NCBI GenBank assembly: GCA_002633005.1
Contig: NMRA01000530.1
Location: 1-64,000, forward strand
Length of the DNA: 64,000 bases
Direction of reading: 5' to 3'
Source: Phoronis australis
Taxonomy: Eukaryota > Phoronida > Phoronidae
The notes under the pieces were generated by a model. That model worked only from the letters and a program-made list of their open reading frames with translations. It was not told where the DNA came from and did no database searches. Position numbers and translations under genes: made by a program. Positions 22,956-34,200 of this stretch are shown here, one piece after another (position 1 is the stretch's first letter; each line of letters begins with the position of its first letter).

Positions 22956-24800
22956 TTAAAGGAGAATGTCACCCGATTTAATTCGTTTTTTACCGTCTTA
23001 ATCGGTGTATATCCACATCGCCTCTTATACGGTCGACCTCACCTTGCCGAGAGGTGTCGCGTTAACCTGATAGGAAGGTGGGAAACGACGCAGCGACGTC
23101 AGTAGCTCGTCTGCAGAGTGAATGCCAATATATTGCGGTGCATCGTTCTCGCTTGTCCTAACTATGAAGCTGCGAAGAAAGCGAGTATATCGTTTTTTCG
23201 ACTTACTCGAGAGCCCGAAATGCTTAGGAAGTGGCTCGCGGTAGTGAAGATTGAAAGGTACGCTGTAAATATCAAGTATGAGGCCGTGAAACAGCATCTC
23301 CGTGTCTGTGGCCGGCATTTCGTCGGCAGTGATTTATGACTCTGACAAATTCCGGCTTACCAAAGAACTATCCATACGTTCCGTTGCCTGTGCATGTTCA
23401 CGGCGCCTCTCTAGTATTTCATGATCAGTTTATTCCGCCGGGTTCGAACTGATAGCCTGTGACACCTAACGATCCGACCCGTGAAGTCTTCGTAGGATGA
23501 GCTCTTGACTAAGTCGGGATTGGCGCCGGGCGAGTTGCCATGTAAACGTTTATTATTCTGCGTTCTGTTTCAAAATGAATTATTCTCATCCTAACCAATG
23601 CTTATATGAAACTGAAGCAAAGTCTGTCTCATTACATACAATTTGTAATGCCTTGGAGTGCTCGTGAGTGCAAATGATTTGGGAAGCCAGCAATGAATAA
23701 ACCTCTGCGTTACCGGCTTTTGATGCCGGCAACAAAGGTAATTGACCGAGCACCGTGACCTTGTGAGCGCATACTAATTCAGTGTTTGCTGACAGAAAGC
23801 TGTTGTGATACAATTACTCGATTTTATATGCTATGGTCCCATGTTAGGGGAATCTTTATTTAGAAATACAAAAACATTATTCAAAGCATTGTTACTGCAC
23901 AACCTTTGCCCTGACGGTGTGTGGAAGGGGAACCCGACTTCGCCGGCCCCCGACAAGTAAGTAGATTTTCAGTTTCGTGGCTAATTTACATAAATAATTA
24001 CGTGCACATGTCTTTGTTATAGTCTTTTCGTGACTGGAGGTTTAGTTTCCAACTCAAGCTGGTTTATGTTCGTGCCAGTCCCGGCCGCGACGCCGGGCCC
24101 AGTAGTGATCGGGTTCCGAGCCACTGGCCGGGATAACAAGCGTTTTGTGTGTTTAGAACTAAAAAAATCACAAGTATTTACAACACAGATCTAGGTTCTC
24201 CTGTCTGTATTTCACGGAAGAATACTTCGAATTTATCTCCGAACAGACCCCAAACTCAGTGCTGCAGTGGTAAAATTAGAGGTAAGCCGGCACCCAAAGC
24301 CCACTGCATCACCTTGAGCACTGAACGTAACTTGCGGTGCGTAGGCGCTACGTTCAAATGCCCAAAGGTGGTTGGTTGCGCCTACGCGCGCCTACGCCCC
24401 ACTACAGCACTGCGGGCCAAACTCCTGATACGGACCTTGGTAAATTGGCCTGCCGAACTTTGTACAATTCGGTGTGTCCAAATACCAATAAATCCGTAAC
24501 AGCGAAATAAATCAACACCTTTTTATAAGAACTCGGTGTATTTTTAAGGGTTTTACATCGAAGTTTGATGATTAATTGGTGCTAAACGATGAATTCAAGC
24601 GATAAACTGACACCACTAACCCGTGTTGTGAACTGTTGAACAGACTGCGTGTGAAACCAATGACGTCATTGGATAATTTCAACACCTCCGTCTGCCGTCA
24701 GGTGTCAGGAAACGCAACATAACGTTCCGTTATCGAGTAGAACTACTCGATCTAACTTAATACAAAATAGGTTGTTTTTTTGGGTGGCATTCTCCTTTAA
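22956..24800 (+). mobile_element. TTAA-flanked DNA transposon carrying a THAP domain
   Basis: Left end TTAA-AGGAGAATGTCACCC (22956-22974) mirrors right end GGGTGGCATTCTCCT-TTAA (24782-24800). The TIR is 15 bp with one mismatch, and TTAA at both sides is a piggyBac-type target. A THAP zinc finger is encoded at 23118-23339. No transposase catalytic core recognised, so it is probably a deleted non-autonomous copy. The last 300 bp recur at 50300-50610. Confidence 0.75.
23118..23339 (+). CDS. THAP-type C2CH zinc finger fragment
   Basis: Reading open from 23118 or earlier to a TGA at 23337. Pattern: LRCIVLACPNY (C-x4-C), SISFFRLT, LRKW, then VCGRHF (C-x2-H) and SDL. This is the order and spacing of the DNA-binding THAP domain found in P-element-like transposases and THAP proteins. 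No further domain follows in frame, so it is either one exon of a split gene or a relic. Confidence 0.75.
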   Translation: MNANILRCIVLACPNYEAAKKASISFFRLTREPEMLRKWLAVVKIERYAVNIKYEAVKQHLRVCGRHFVGSDL

Positions 24801-24849
24801 CATGGTTATTTCTTCTGATGACCCTCATGAACTCTCGGCTCAGAGATAT

Positions 24850-25110
24850 GGGGCCCGTTCCAAGAAACTGACTTAAATTTATTTTTGACTTAAAGCTAAA
24901 CTTTGTCACAACTTCCAAACTTTCAAACCTCCACATCCGATAACTAAGATAGTCAAAATGAATTAAGACAAAACTTAATTCAAAAAGCTAAAGTCAAACT
25001 TAAGATCTATTTCATGAAACGGACTTGAGACATATTTAAGTTTTATTTTTTAAATTGATCGAAATTTAAGGTTTGTTTTAGCTTAGTCAGTTTTCTTGGA
25101 ACGGACCCCT
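24850..25110. mobile_element. MITE, GGGCCCGTTCCAAGAAA family, copy 1
   Basis: Begins GGGGCCCGTTCCAAGAAACT and ends with the reversed form AGTTTTCTTGGAACGGACCCC. The interior is rich in GACTTAA/TTAAGT and partly self-complementary. Other copies: 27297-27580 and 54492-54953. Confidence 0.75.
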
Positions 25111-27296
25111 GTACACTAAATTCCCTGAATCGCCAAGGCGGTATGCCCATTCAAAAACCACGGCAGAAGCACCCTTAAAACATTTCATCTGGTGGACCAC
25201 GATGCATGTGTTGGGTTTTGTGAGTGCAGGGCCGGTTTCATGATTCATGAATGGGCGAGTCGTGTTAGCCAATGAGATCGTAGCGCTAAAAGGAAATAGT
25301 ACTATTCAATTGACCAAATTGCGCTAACCTATGATTTCCACCTGTAAAAAGGGGTTCAATATTTGAAATTTACTTGTTGTCCGCAAATTGGGAGAGTAAG
25401 GATGGAAACTGGCTCGATTTTGTACCTTCGAGAATGCTCGGCTCTTCATTCGCAGGAAGTAGTGCACTGGCAACTGAAATTCATATACAAGGATTTCCGT
25501 TTACAAAATATACCTAATTCTGATAACCATAGAACATTAGGTGGAGGTTTGGTGAGGAGGGGGGGGGGGGTACTATTGACCCCGTATCTTCTTGCAACAT
25601 TTATCGAAAATTAGGACACAAGAAAAAATCTGGAGAAAACACGGAAGGTCATTATAGAAGTGGCTTCGGCACAAAAAACGTGAGTTTCAGAATACACAAT
25701 TCAGTGTACTTGAATCAAGAATAGGAACGTCCTGTTTTCTGAAAAGTTTGTTGACAACAGTTTGTTACTTCTTTAACAGTGACCCTGGTCATGACAAGGA
25801 TTCACGGCCGGGTAAAGTTCAGCCGTCTTGCGGCGAGAAAAATCTAGCCGAAATCAGACACGTTCTCATTGAATACACGGCAATTTCGCACGAACGTCTT
25901 GCTTTTAGCGAGGTTTTAACCAATGAGATAGTTTAAGGAATAGGAAAATATCCCCCAATATACATGTCTGAACCAAAGCTAACTCTTCGGTACACATATA
26001 GAGTAGCTCATTGGCCCAATAGCTAGGCCCTTACGTTACTGAACGGGAGGCTTAGAGGTAGAGCTCAGTAGACCTCGCTAAAAAGCAAGACTTCGGGAGA
26101 TTACGTGAGATATTGCCTTGTATTTTAAATAAGACTTGGGCTAGATTATAGCTAGGTCCTAGCGCAGGTTCTAGCGTTACTGAACGCACGCATGCGGAAG
26201 GAATCTTGTAAGGGCAAAGGTCAACATACAGGAAGTTCACTGAATAAGAGTTTGTTCTTATCTGATGTGTGTAGTAAGTTACTACGGACTCATTTTGATT
26301 CATACTAAAACCAGGAGACCAGTGTATTCATACTAACATAAAGTTTTAGAAAAGTTTAGGTTTTTCCTATAAGATGCTGCTTAAAACTTACGTTTTCAGC
26401 AAAACTGTAGAGGATTTCATGTGATCAAGTTTTGAAAACTTAAATTTTGGGCATAATTTGATGTTATGAGTTCAGCCTAAAGTTTTTCACAAAGATTTTC
26501 GAATGACCAAGACCTATGTCTTCAACGTGACTATACTTAAGTTCATAAAACCGTTGGTAAAGTTTAAGTTGTTAAAGGAGTTTTTAAATTCAAGTATTTT
26601 GAAATTCGTATTTTAAGAAACTTAAGTTGTGTTAATACAAGTTTTACAACAACTTAAGCTCACAGTGTATTGAAAATAGAAACGTATTTATTGACAGTGA
26701 CATGCACGAAATTCAAGAAAACCTGGTTAATTCGATCACCTCAGGACATTTAAAACGTAATTGCGCAAAAGTATAGTTTGTACACGTACATTGCTGGTAC
26801 GTGTTAGAATAACAATTAGCTAAGTTGTTTCGTATTCTGTTACGCGTTTCCGTTAAGCAGCTTGATCAAGTCTGTATTCCGTAAAAGTGATAATTGCTAC
26901 TACTGTTTGTGTGTGATTACGTCACTGGTAATCAAATTATCTATTCATCTACACCCTTTCATACATCCCTATATAATGTCAGGCCACAGCCACAACTAGA
27001 GCCTTCAGTCAACTGCGCAGGTTGGGTGGAATGCACCTGAGTCTTAATCATCGGATACAATTAATGAATGTTTTTTAATACACTAGAGACTGCCATTACA
27101 TGGGAACAAAGGTTATCTTATGTATTCATACGGTCAAAGATGGAATTAAGAACTTCCTGAAGGGCATCGTGTGGAACATCACTTAGAACCTCAGGCTGAA
27201 TTCGGTTCTCCAAGCCCTCCAGCGTGCGAGGTTTTGCCTTGCACATCTTCTCCTCGTTTGTGTAACTCCACAGGTGAAAATCCCAAGGATTGGATA
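25111..27296. other. No gene seen
   Basis: A G-run at 25558-25570 and an A/T-rich part at 26340-26660 with many CTTAAGTT-like words. No exon, tRNA-like or coding transposon signal. Confidence 0.4.
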
Positions 27297-27580
27297 TGGG
27301 CCCGTTCCAAGAAAGCTGACTTAGCTAAGACAAATCTTAAATTGCAGTCAATTTTAAGATAAAACTTAAATTTGTCTCATGTCCATTTCGAGAGATCTTT
27401 TAAGATCAAAAACTCAAGTCAAGCTTAAAAGCTTGACTTAAATTTTTGATTTAAGTTTTGTCTTAATGTTAACTAACTGACCGCATGTGGAAGTTTCAAA
27501 ACTTGGAAGTTTAGACAAATCTTTGACTTAAGTTACAAATGAACTTACACGTAAGTCAGTGTCTTAGAATGGGTCCCTGG
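27297..27580. mobile_element. MITE, GGGCCCGTTCCAAGAAA family, copy 2
   Basis: Left end TATGGGCCCGTTCCAAGAAAGC, as in copy 1; right end degraded (GTCTTAGAATGGGTCCC). Interior shares GACTTAGCTAAGACAAATCT with copy 3, which shows what copy 3 looked like before its nested insertion. Confidence 0.65.
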
Positions 27581-29261
27581 ACTAAGGCCATTTACTAGGT
27601 CCTCGTCGTACCATCTGACGTTTCTTGGAAAACATTTGTCTAGCCACGAGTATACAGTAAGAGTAAAATAGGCCTTGTGCAAAATGTTCCCATAATACCA
27701 TCAATACCATGTATAACATCATCGTAATTAGCAAAAAAAGAAACTCCAATTTTATTAACAACCGTTTTCGTCTGAACTTCGTCTAGAAAGCTGGTTTTTA
27801 TTGAGAAGGCTTGAGGATCATTTTTAGTTAAAACCCAATTTTCTGGTTATTCTAGATAATTTTAGCTTAAACTAAATTTCCGTGTTCTAAATAATTTTGC
27901 ATGCGTCACTCCGGATACGGCGTACACATGACCGCATCCCAGAACCATTTCCCTACATCCTATGCACGTGGGACTGCGTCTGACATCGGGTGCATCATTG
28001 TGTTTCTTAGCTTGCGACAAGTAGACCGTTATTCGTCTTCGTCAACTGCTTATATAGTGCATGTATGGCTGAAGGTTGTTGCGTACCGTGATGCACACAT
28101 TTTGAGTATTAAGTGTGTCGTTTCACCATGGTTTCACAGAGTTCCCGTGGATGACCAGATTCGACGTTCCCTGTTCATGCCTCGGCTAAAATGGTGCAAA
28201 ATCTAGGTTTGTCGCAGAATACTCGCCGAAGACTAATACGAAGGGTAATTTTCGGTAAATATCATACAATCTAAAGATGTTCACACTGAGCCGTCGCATG
28301 GGCAAAGATGGCGGGAAGTGGTCAGACGCATGCATAACTTTAAGTTCAAAAGTTGTCTTGGATCAGCAGAAAATCATGTTTTAACTGAATATAACGCTAC
28401 AAAGGTTGCCCTCCCCATTGATGGTCAGTTACTTTTCATCCATCCTGTATATCAGTTACATATGTGTAACAATCAATCTCAAATCTAATATTCATGTTTC
28501 AATTGCTGTGACATCATTGCACCCATCCATCGATCCAACCATCCGTCTATCTATCTGCCTTAAAGTGGCACTATTCTAATCTACACAATTCTTTGAACCA
28601 ATTGCAAACTTCTATCATCCAGAGCTCTTGGCTATAACATTTGGAAATATACATGTATGTCGTCACACCCATCCAACTAAAGACCTACATGTGAATGTAT
28701 CATTTGACACACATGCACCGACCGTTCTCGTATCTAAGTCTCGACACACTAGCTCAGTCAGTTGTCGGCTGCTGGTTCTCTTTTGTTAGCTTGTGTTGTC
28801 AGCACCAGTGGTGCTTTTTCCTCCACGCCCTAGGTCTATGCAGTCCGACGCCCTGGGTTATTGGTGCACTTGAGACCAGCGAAATGTTTTACCTTCGACA
28901 ACAGCAGCACAAAGACTCAAAGAAACTCTTGGGCTGTGAATTTTCAATACTGTCATTTTCTATCAACAATCGAGAACGCTCTTAGTCACTATAACTATCT
29001 GTTACATCTTTGTAATCTGTACAGTTTTCCTCATCACTATCGGGACCAGAATCAATTTTACAGATTGAGCAGCGACTTTTATCCGCGCGCAAAAATCTCT
29101 GCTACAGTTCGAACTTCTGATATTATAGTCATACGTTGCTCCCTCCTTTTCGGCACTTCCAGTGTTCAAATCTTCTGTGAAGAGCACTTCAACTCAGACT
29201 TGACTAGTCGCAAACCAGTTACTATGACGACTACCAAGCCCAATTATGTATTCATAACTCA
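27581..29261. other. No gene seen
   Basis: Open frames here (for example 28695-28985) resemble no family and lack splice or codon support. A short CCATC/ATCTATC-rich stretch lies near 28527-28560. Confidence 0.4.
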
Positions 29262-29553
29262 TAGCCCCCCTCCCCCCTTAGCTGGTGCCAAAGAAATAAA
29301 TCAGGAAGACCGCAAGAAATATTGAGTTCATTAACTAACTCTGGTAATGACGAAGCGGCCGAAACGAAATAAGGTGTAGGAAACGTCTCCCCATTTTTTT
29401 TAGTCGTGCGGTTGCATTTCAGCAAGGAGAACCACATTCTCAGACGTGCCAGCCCTCCTTCATTTCAGGCAGGGCGCGCATGCAGTCGTGCTTTACGCGG
29501 TTGCCCGAGACAAAGTGTTGGCTCCCCCTTATGATATCCTAGATCCGCCATTG
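29262..29553 (-). mobile_element. MITE, CAGTGGCGGATCTAG family
   Basis: Right end on plus reads ATATCCTAGATCCGCCATTG, the reverse of the family terminus, next to a CCCCTT run. The left end is C-rich (AGCCCCCCTCCCCCC). Opposite orientation to the copy at 20136. Confidence 0.6.
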
Positions 29554-30940
29554 CATAACTTAAAAATGGGTTACTGGTGACATTCAATTTTATGTAATTT
29601 CGATTGCATATCTTCTCGGCCTTAGAGTGCTAACTGGCCATAGTAATGATTACGTGATGAAGCCTTCGTGAACAGCAAAAGTCGAAAAATATTAATTGTA
29701 CGACTTGCTGAAAAAGTCGCAGGTGTAATTAGACGAGTATATCCAAATACCGACCTTTCTCTTAGCTTTGGGGTGTTAACGGAGTAAAAGATACCTTCAC
29801 AGCTGTATCTGTCTATTCATTGCCTTTTCATCACGCTGCCTTCCGTACAAAATATCTTGTTGAAGTATGCTTTCGGTTTATTTCGGTAAAATGGTGCAAT
29901 CGGTGACTTGCAATCGACGCCTATAAAATCAATGGACCTCTTGTGGAGTTGATGGAACTTAAGGTTATCTGTATGGAATATAAAATTTCATCAGTCGTTT
30001 ATTTGAAATAAGACATTTTTCCAATTGAAAACAACACATTTTTGACTGAAAACTAAAACATTTTACCGACTAATGCACACGCACCCATCTCAATGGGGAG
30101 ATGGTAGAGCGAGTGAAAACAACGAAGTTTAACAATGGCATTACTGGAACTGAGTACCATATCTTAGCATCAATGGTGATTTTGTACTTGGAAAGAGAGC
30201 ATGTGAAAATTCATTGGAATGTAACATTACCTCATACTCTATGTGAAACGAAAACAAAAGAAGCGAAAGATTCACTGTCACTCTTTATTCTGCTTTACGT
30301 AATGACTGTCGTATAGTACATTATTGTTCAACAAGTACGCCTTGTCGGGAACAGTAAATGTCAAATTCAAATACCCTAAAATTATATTTTATGTCATCCA
30401 GCTGTACACTGTCAAACAAATTTCAAGATGGTGTCTGGCAACCATGCTGAACTTTATTTGACCTTGACATTGGAATGAAACCGTATTCTGCATAACAAAA
30501 AACTAAAAGTTCAAAATAGGAGTTGACTGGCGGCCAAAATAGATTTGTGGAAATAACAAAACTGCTCAAGCTTATCACACTGGCAACCAAGCTGAATATT
30601 CTTTAGGATTCCACTGTGACACAATTGATTGTAATATATTTAAGAATATGTTTTGTCAATTTCTGGAATGGTGTCTCGTAGTTGTCATCAGTATCAAATG
30701 CCTTTGAAAAGTCAATGAACTTGACACTGTCGGAATGAAATCATTATCTTATTTCTCGTATATTGCCAATTTACCTGTAGTATATTCAGTTGAATTATAG
30801 TTGTCAAGGCCGTAGAATTGAGTGAGGTACTCGGAAATCTTGACGTCCGTAAACGATTTATTTAAAAGAATGAAAAATTGTGCTCTTCGTAATTGTGCTG
30901 GGCTGCCCTCACGGACAAGTTCGTGACAGAAAAAATACAA
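29554..30940. other. No gene seen; spacer before the right arm
   Basis: A/T-rich, with no recognised exon. A related word (ATGGTGTCTGGCAACCATGCTG and CTGGCAACCAAGCTGAA) recurs at about 30430 and 30577. Confidence 0.4.
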
Positions 30941-30949
30941 GATTCACAT

Positions 30950-31160
30950 GCGTGGCACAATAGCAGAACTATATACAGCACTTAATCATTGTGAATTCAT
31001 CGGAAATGCATTGTTTCCCATATCGCTACGCGAGAGTCGAAGCACATGCCTTCGTTGATAAAGAGTTGTTCCTATCTTTGGGAACAGTCACGTTTCGAGG
31101 ACTTAAAAGCGTGGTGTTCTATAACGATCCGTACAGACCCATCGTTCTGTTTTACGCGAA
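30950..31160 (+). promoter_or_regulatory. VWDE-R 5' region
   Basis: Single-copy form of the block that is doubled in the left arm. Conserved words include TTATCAACGAAG-like, ACGTTTCGAGGACTTAAAAGCGTGG and TCTATAACGATCCGTACAGACCC. Conservation directly upstream of the signal-peptide exon suggests core promoter and 5' UTR. No clear TATA box. Confidence 0.5.
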
Positions 31161-31200
31161 ATGATGTTGGTATGTATACTCGCTCTTCTAGCTGTTGTAG
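31161..31200 (+). CDS. VWDE: VWDE-R exon 1, signal peptide
   Basis: Encodes MMLVCILALLAVVG, followed by GTAAGT, phase 1. Confidence 0.86.
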
Positions 31201-34200
31201 GTAAGTGCAGTTTAACGACTCTTCGGATATTCCGACACACTATTAATTTTTGTCAACATAATGATGTAGGTAGGTCTTTTTGGACTGTCGAGTCCACCAC
31301 AAACTAATTCCTGCTCCTTGTGTGCTAAATGATACATCGAGAACTCGAAGAAGGATTTAGAGCTCGAGAACATATCCATTAAGTTTAACTCACTCAAAAC
31401 ACGTCTTCTGTCACAGACGCCATTCTGGCAGTGAACTCCAAAATATTACCCATATTGATTTGCGTGGCAGGTGGTGTCGCCCTAGCGAATGATTTACGCA
31501 TTGCAATCAAATGTAAGTTGGCATTCAACAATTATTACGGATTTTGGCCTTGAAAAACCAGTCTGTTTCACAATGTGTACTAAACCTGCAAATATGAACA
31601 GCATACTGGACCAAAGACCTCACAAACCTTGTGCAAAGTCTACAGAGACTGATTGCTAAGTCAATGTTCCATGGCATCAGGCGGCTGTCAAGATTGCCTG
31701 TGCTCACGCTGCAAAATCCGCACTAATCGTTTTGGCGCAGAGATGAGCTTCATGTATGGGCCGAGTTTATGTACATTCGAGGCACGTTACTCTCCGTCTG
31801 CGGTGGCCCTTGGCATTTTCGAGAAGTCGGTTTTCTAATATCCACCCGTGGGCATATTTTCGGAAATTTCCAGTAGGCTTGAGCCACTGCGTCTAACACT
31901 GAACCAAGGTAATGCGTACTATTAGATGTAGAATAAAGACGAAAACACACCAGTTTCCGAAATCTTAGATATTTTCAGACTAGAGCCCCTTGGAAATAGT
32001 GCACCTTCGGACAAGTGCACCTGCAGACTAGCGCACCTTCAGAGTACTACCATGTAACACCCCAGCCCATCGCCTTTTCAAAATCGAGAAATAAAAAAAC
32101 AACCACCAACCAGTGATATTGTCTACATTATTTCATGCACCACTCAATTCGAGTGATTTCATCTCTGCCAAGACTTACCGTACTCACTGGTGGAACTGAC
32201 GTTTCAAGACCAACGTCTGAAATGCCATTTTCACGAAAGACGTCGCTCTAGTCGGCTGGCGGCAGCAACACACGCAATTATTGGCTCACGCAATAAACGA
32301 TGAAATGCGGTTTTTAACTTATATCTGTATATTTACTTATCATCGTACGTGAATCCACCACGTACAATGCCGTCCAAGGTTACATGTACGTGTTCATGGT
32401 TTGCTTCAATGCACTCTCTCAGGCAAGCTGTATCTTATCAATATTGGGGTTTGCAACTGAGTCAGGGAGTGTTTGGCCGGGTTGTTCACACGCACCAACC
32501 CGCTTGTAAAGATCCTGGGTTTAGTGTTCTATGAAAAGATCCTATCCAATACTGTGAGGTAGACGTCTAATGGGGCTAGTTTGTTGGCAATGTGTTGAAA
32601 TGCATCGTTGGAAAGTTACCGTAAACATCCGCTGGCATAAATGAACATTCGGAAACGCGTATCAACTGACCAAGGTATAGAGTTCAGTAGTGCTAAAACC
32701 TCGTCAGAAAAGCAAGACTTTGCGAGATTACCCGAGACATTGTTGTGTATCATAAACGAGAGCACGTGAGTTTGGTTAGATTTCTCCAGCCGCGATACAA
32801 TTCCGTGGACGCAGTAACTGGTGAAATTTAGCTTCACTGTCGTCTGATGGCTGGTACCTCGAAAAGCTTTTGTGCGGAATCGCTAAATGCAGCTGACTTC
32901 AATTTCTTATTCTTATTTGAATGTTTTTAGTGCTTATAGGAACAAAACCATGTTGCAATAAAGCCGTGCTTTAAATAATGGTGAACTCAAGTAATAATAA
33001 TGTTTTCCGTTCATACTGTTTACATGTCACAAAGTTTTCAGTGATGTCACAGGAAGTTTACAAGCCGACAACCGTACCATAGATGAATTCTCCCGAATAT
33101 TGCAGCACGGAGTTCGTCACATTCATTATACGCATGATGTAACACCCCTCTCCCCCGAAAAAACAGGACAAATTTTGAAGTATTTTCGCCCGTTCATCAT
33201 CGACGAATGCAGTGATATAGAGCTTTAGTGGTTCTGCTACACCGTAAAACCTAATTTCTGACGTTGTGGCAACGTAATGAATGTTTCATTCCTGGACGTT
33301 GTGCAGGCATTCCATAACTAATTTTATTAATACATTCACATTTACTATTAAGCAATGTCTGTGATTTACGTGTTCCTATACCCATACTGTACTATTTTTA
33401 TTTCATTGTGCTGTAGCGTGATTATTTTTTGTAAATGTTATGTCTCTTAATTACCACTTATAATTTATTTGTATAATGTGTAATAATTATCTTATAATTT
33501 CAAATCTGCTTTAAAATTTTGAAGTTCGCTATTGTTCTAGTGAGAGTCCTCTTGGTAAGTCTTGCTTTCGTAGGAGACGACACCCCCATTATGAATAGTA
33601 CAACAACCTTGTAAATTCCATCGTACATGTATATGACCACCTGCACAACTCGTTCTGATATCGGGTTGACTGTGTTCTTCTTACCTGCAGGGCGTGTACG
33701 TGGTTCAGACCCATGCAATAACCCCACCATTCTTAAAGACAGTTGGCGCCTTGAAACAAATGGTATGAACCCAATGATGTGTGATAAAAACTTGGCAGAA
33801 GGCTGGTATCGTTTCCAGGTACCTGGCGGTAACGGTCGCATGCCTCATGTGCCAGACGAGAACAATGCAAACTTTGGAACCCGCAAGTGTGGAACTTATC
33901 TCCCAGTTATTTTTGTGGGAGATCATCCCAAAGTCTCCGATGGTGTTGTGGAACGACAACAGTGCGTGTCCTATGATAAACACTGCTTGCCACGCGTAAA
34001 CTCTCCCGAGTACAGAATCAAGATTAAAAACTGTGGAACGTTTTATATCTACTACCTTCGCCCTCTTGTTTGCCAACTGGCGTACTGCGCTGGTAAGTTA
34101 CCTTTCACATATACTGTTATAGATTGGGAGGTTTCGATGAACGTGCCGCTTCTCACCAACTGTTGCGATCTCCGGTCGCTTGTACTATTCCTGAATGTCA

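Noticed and set aside
28695-29325. Overlapping ORFs of 96 and 154 codons
   Set aside because: Two frames over the same DNA, no family match, and the second runs into a MITE at 29262.
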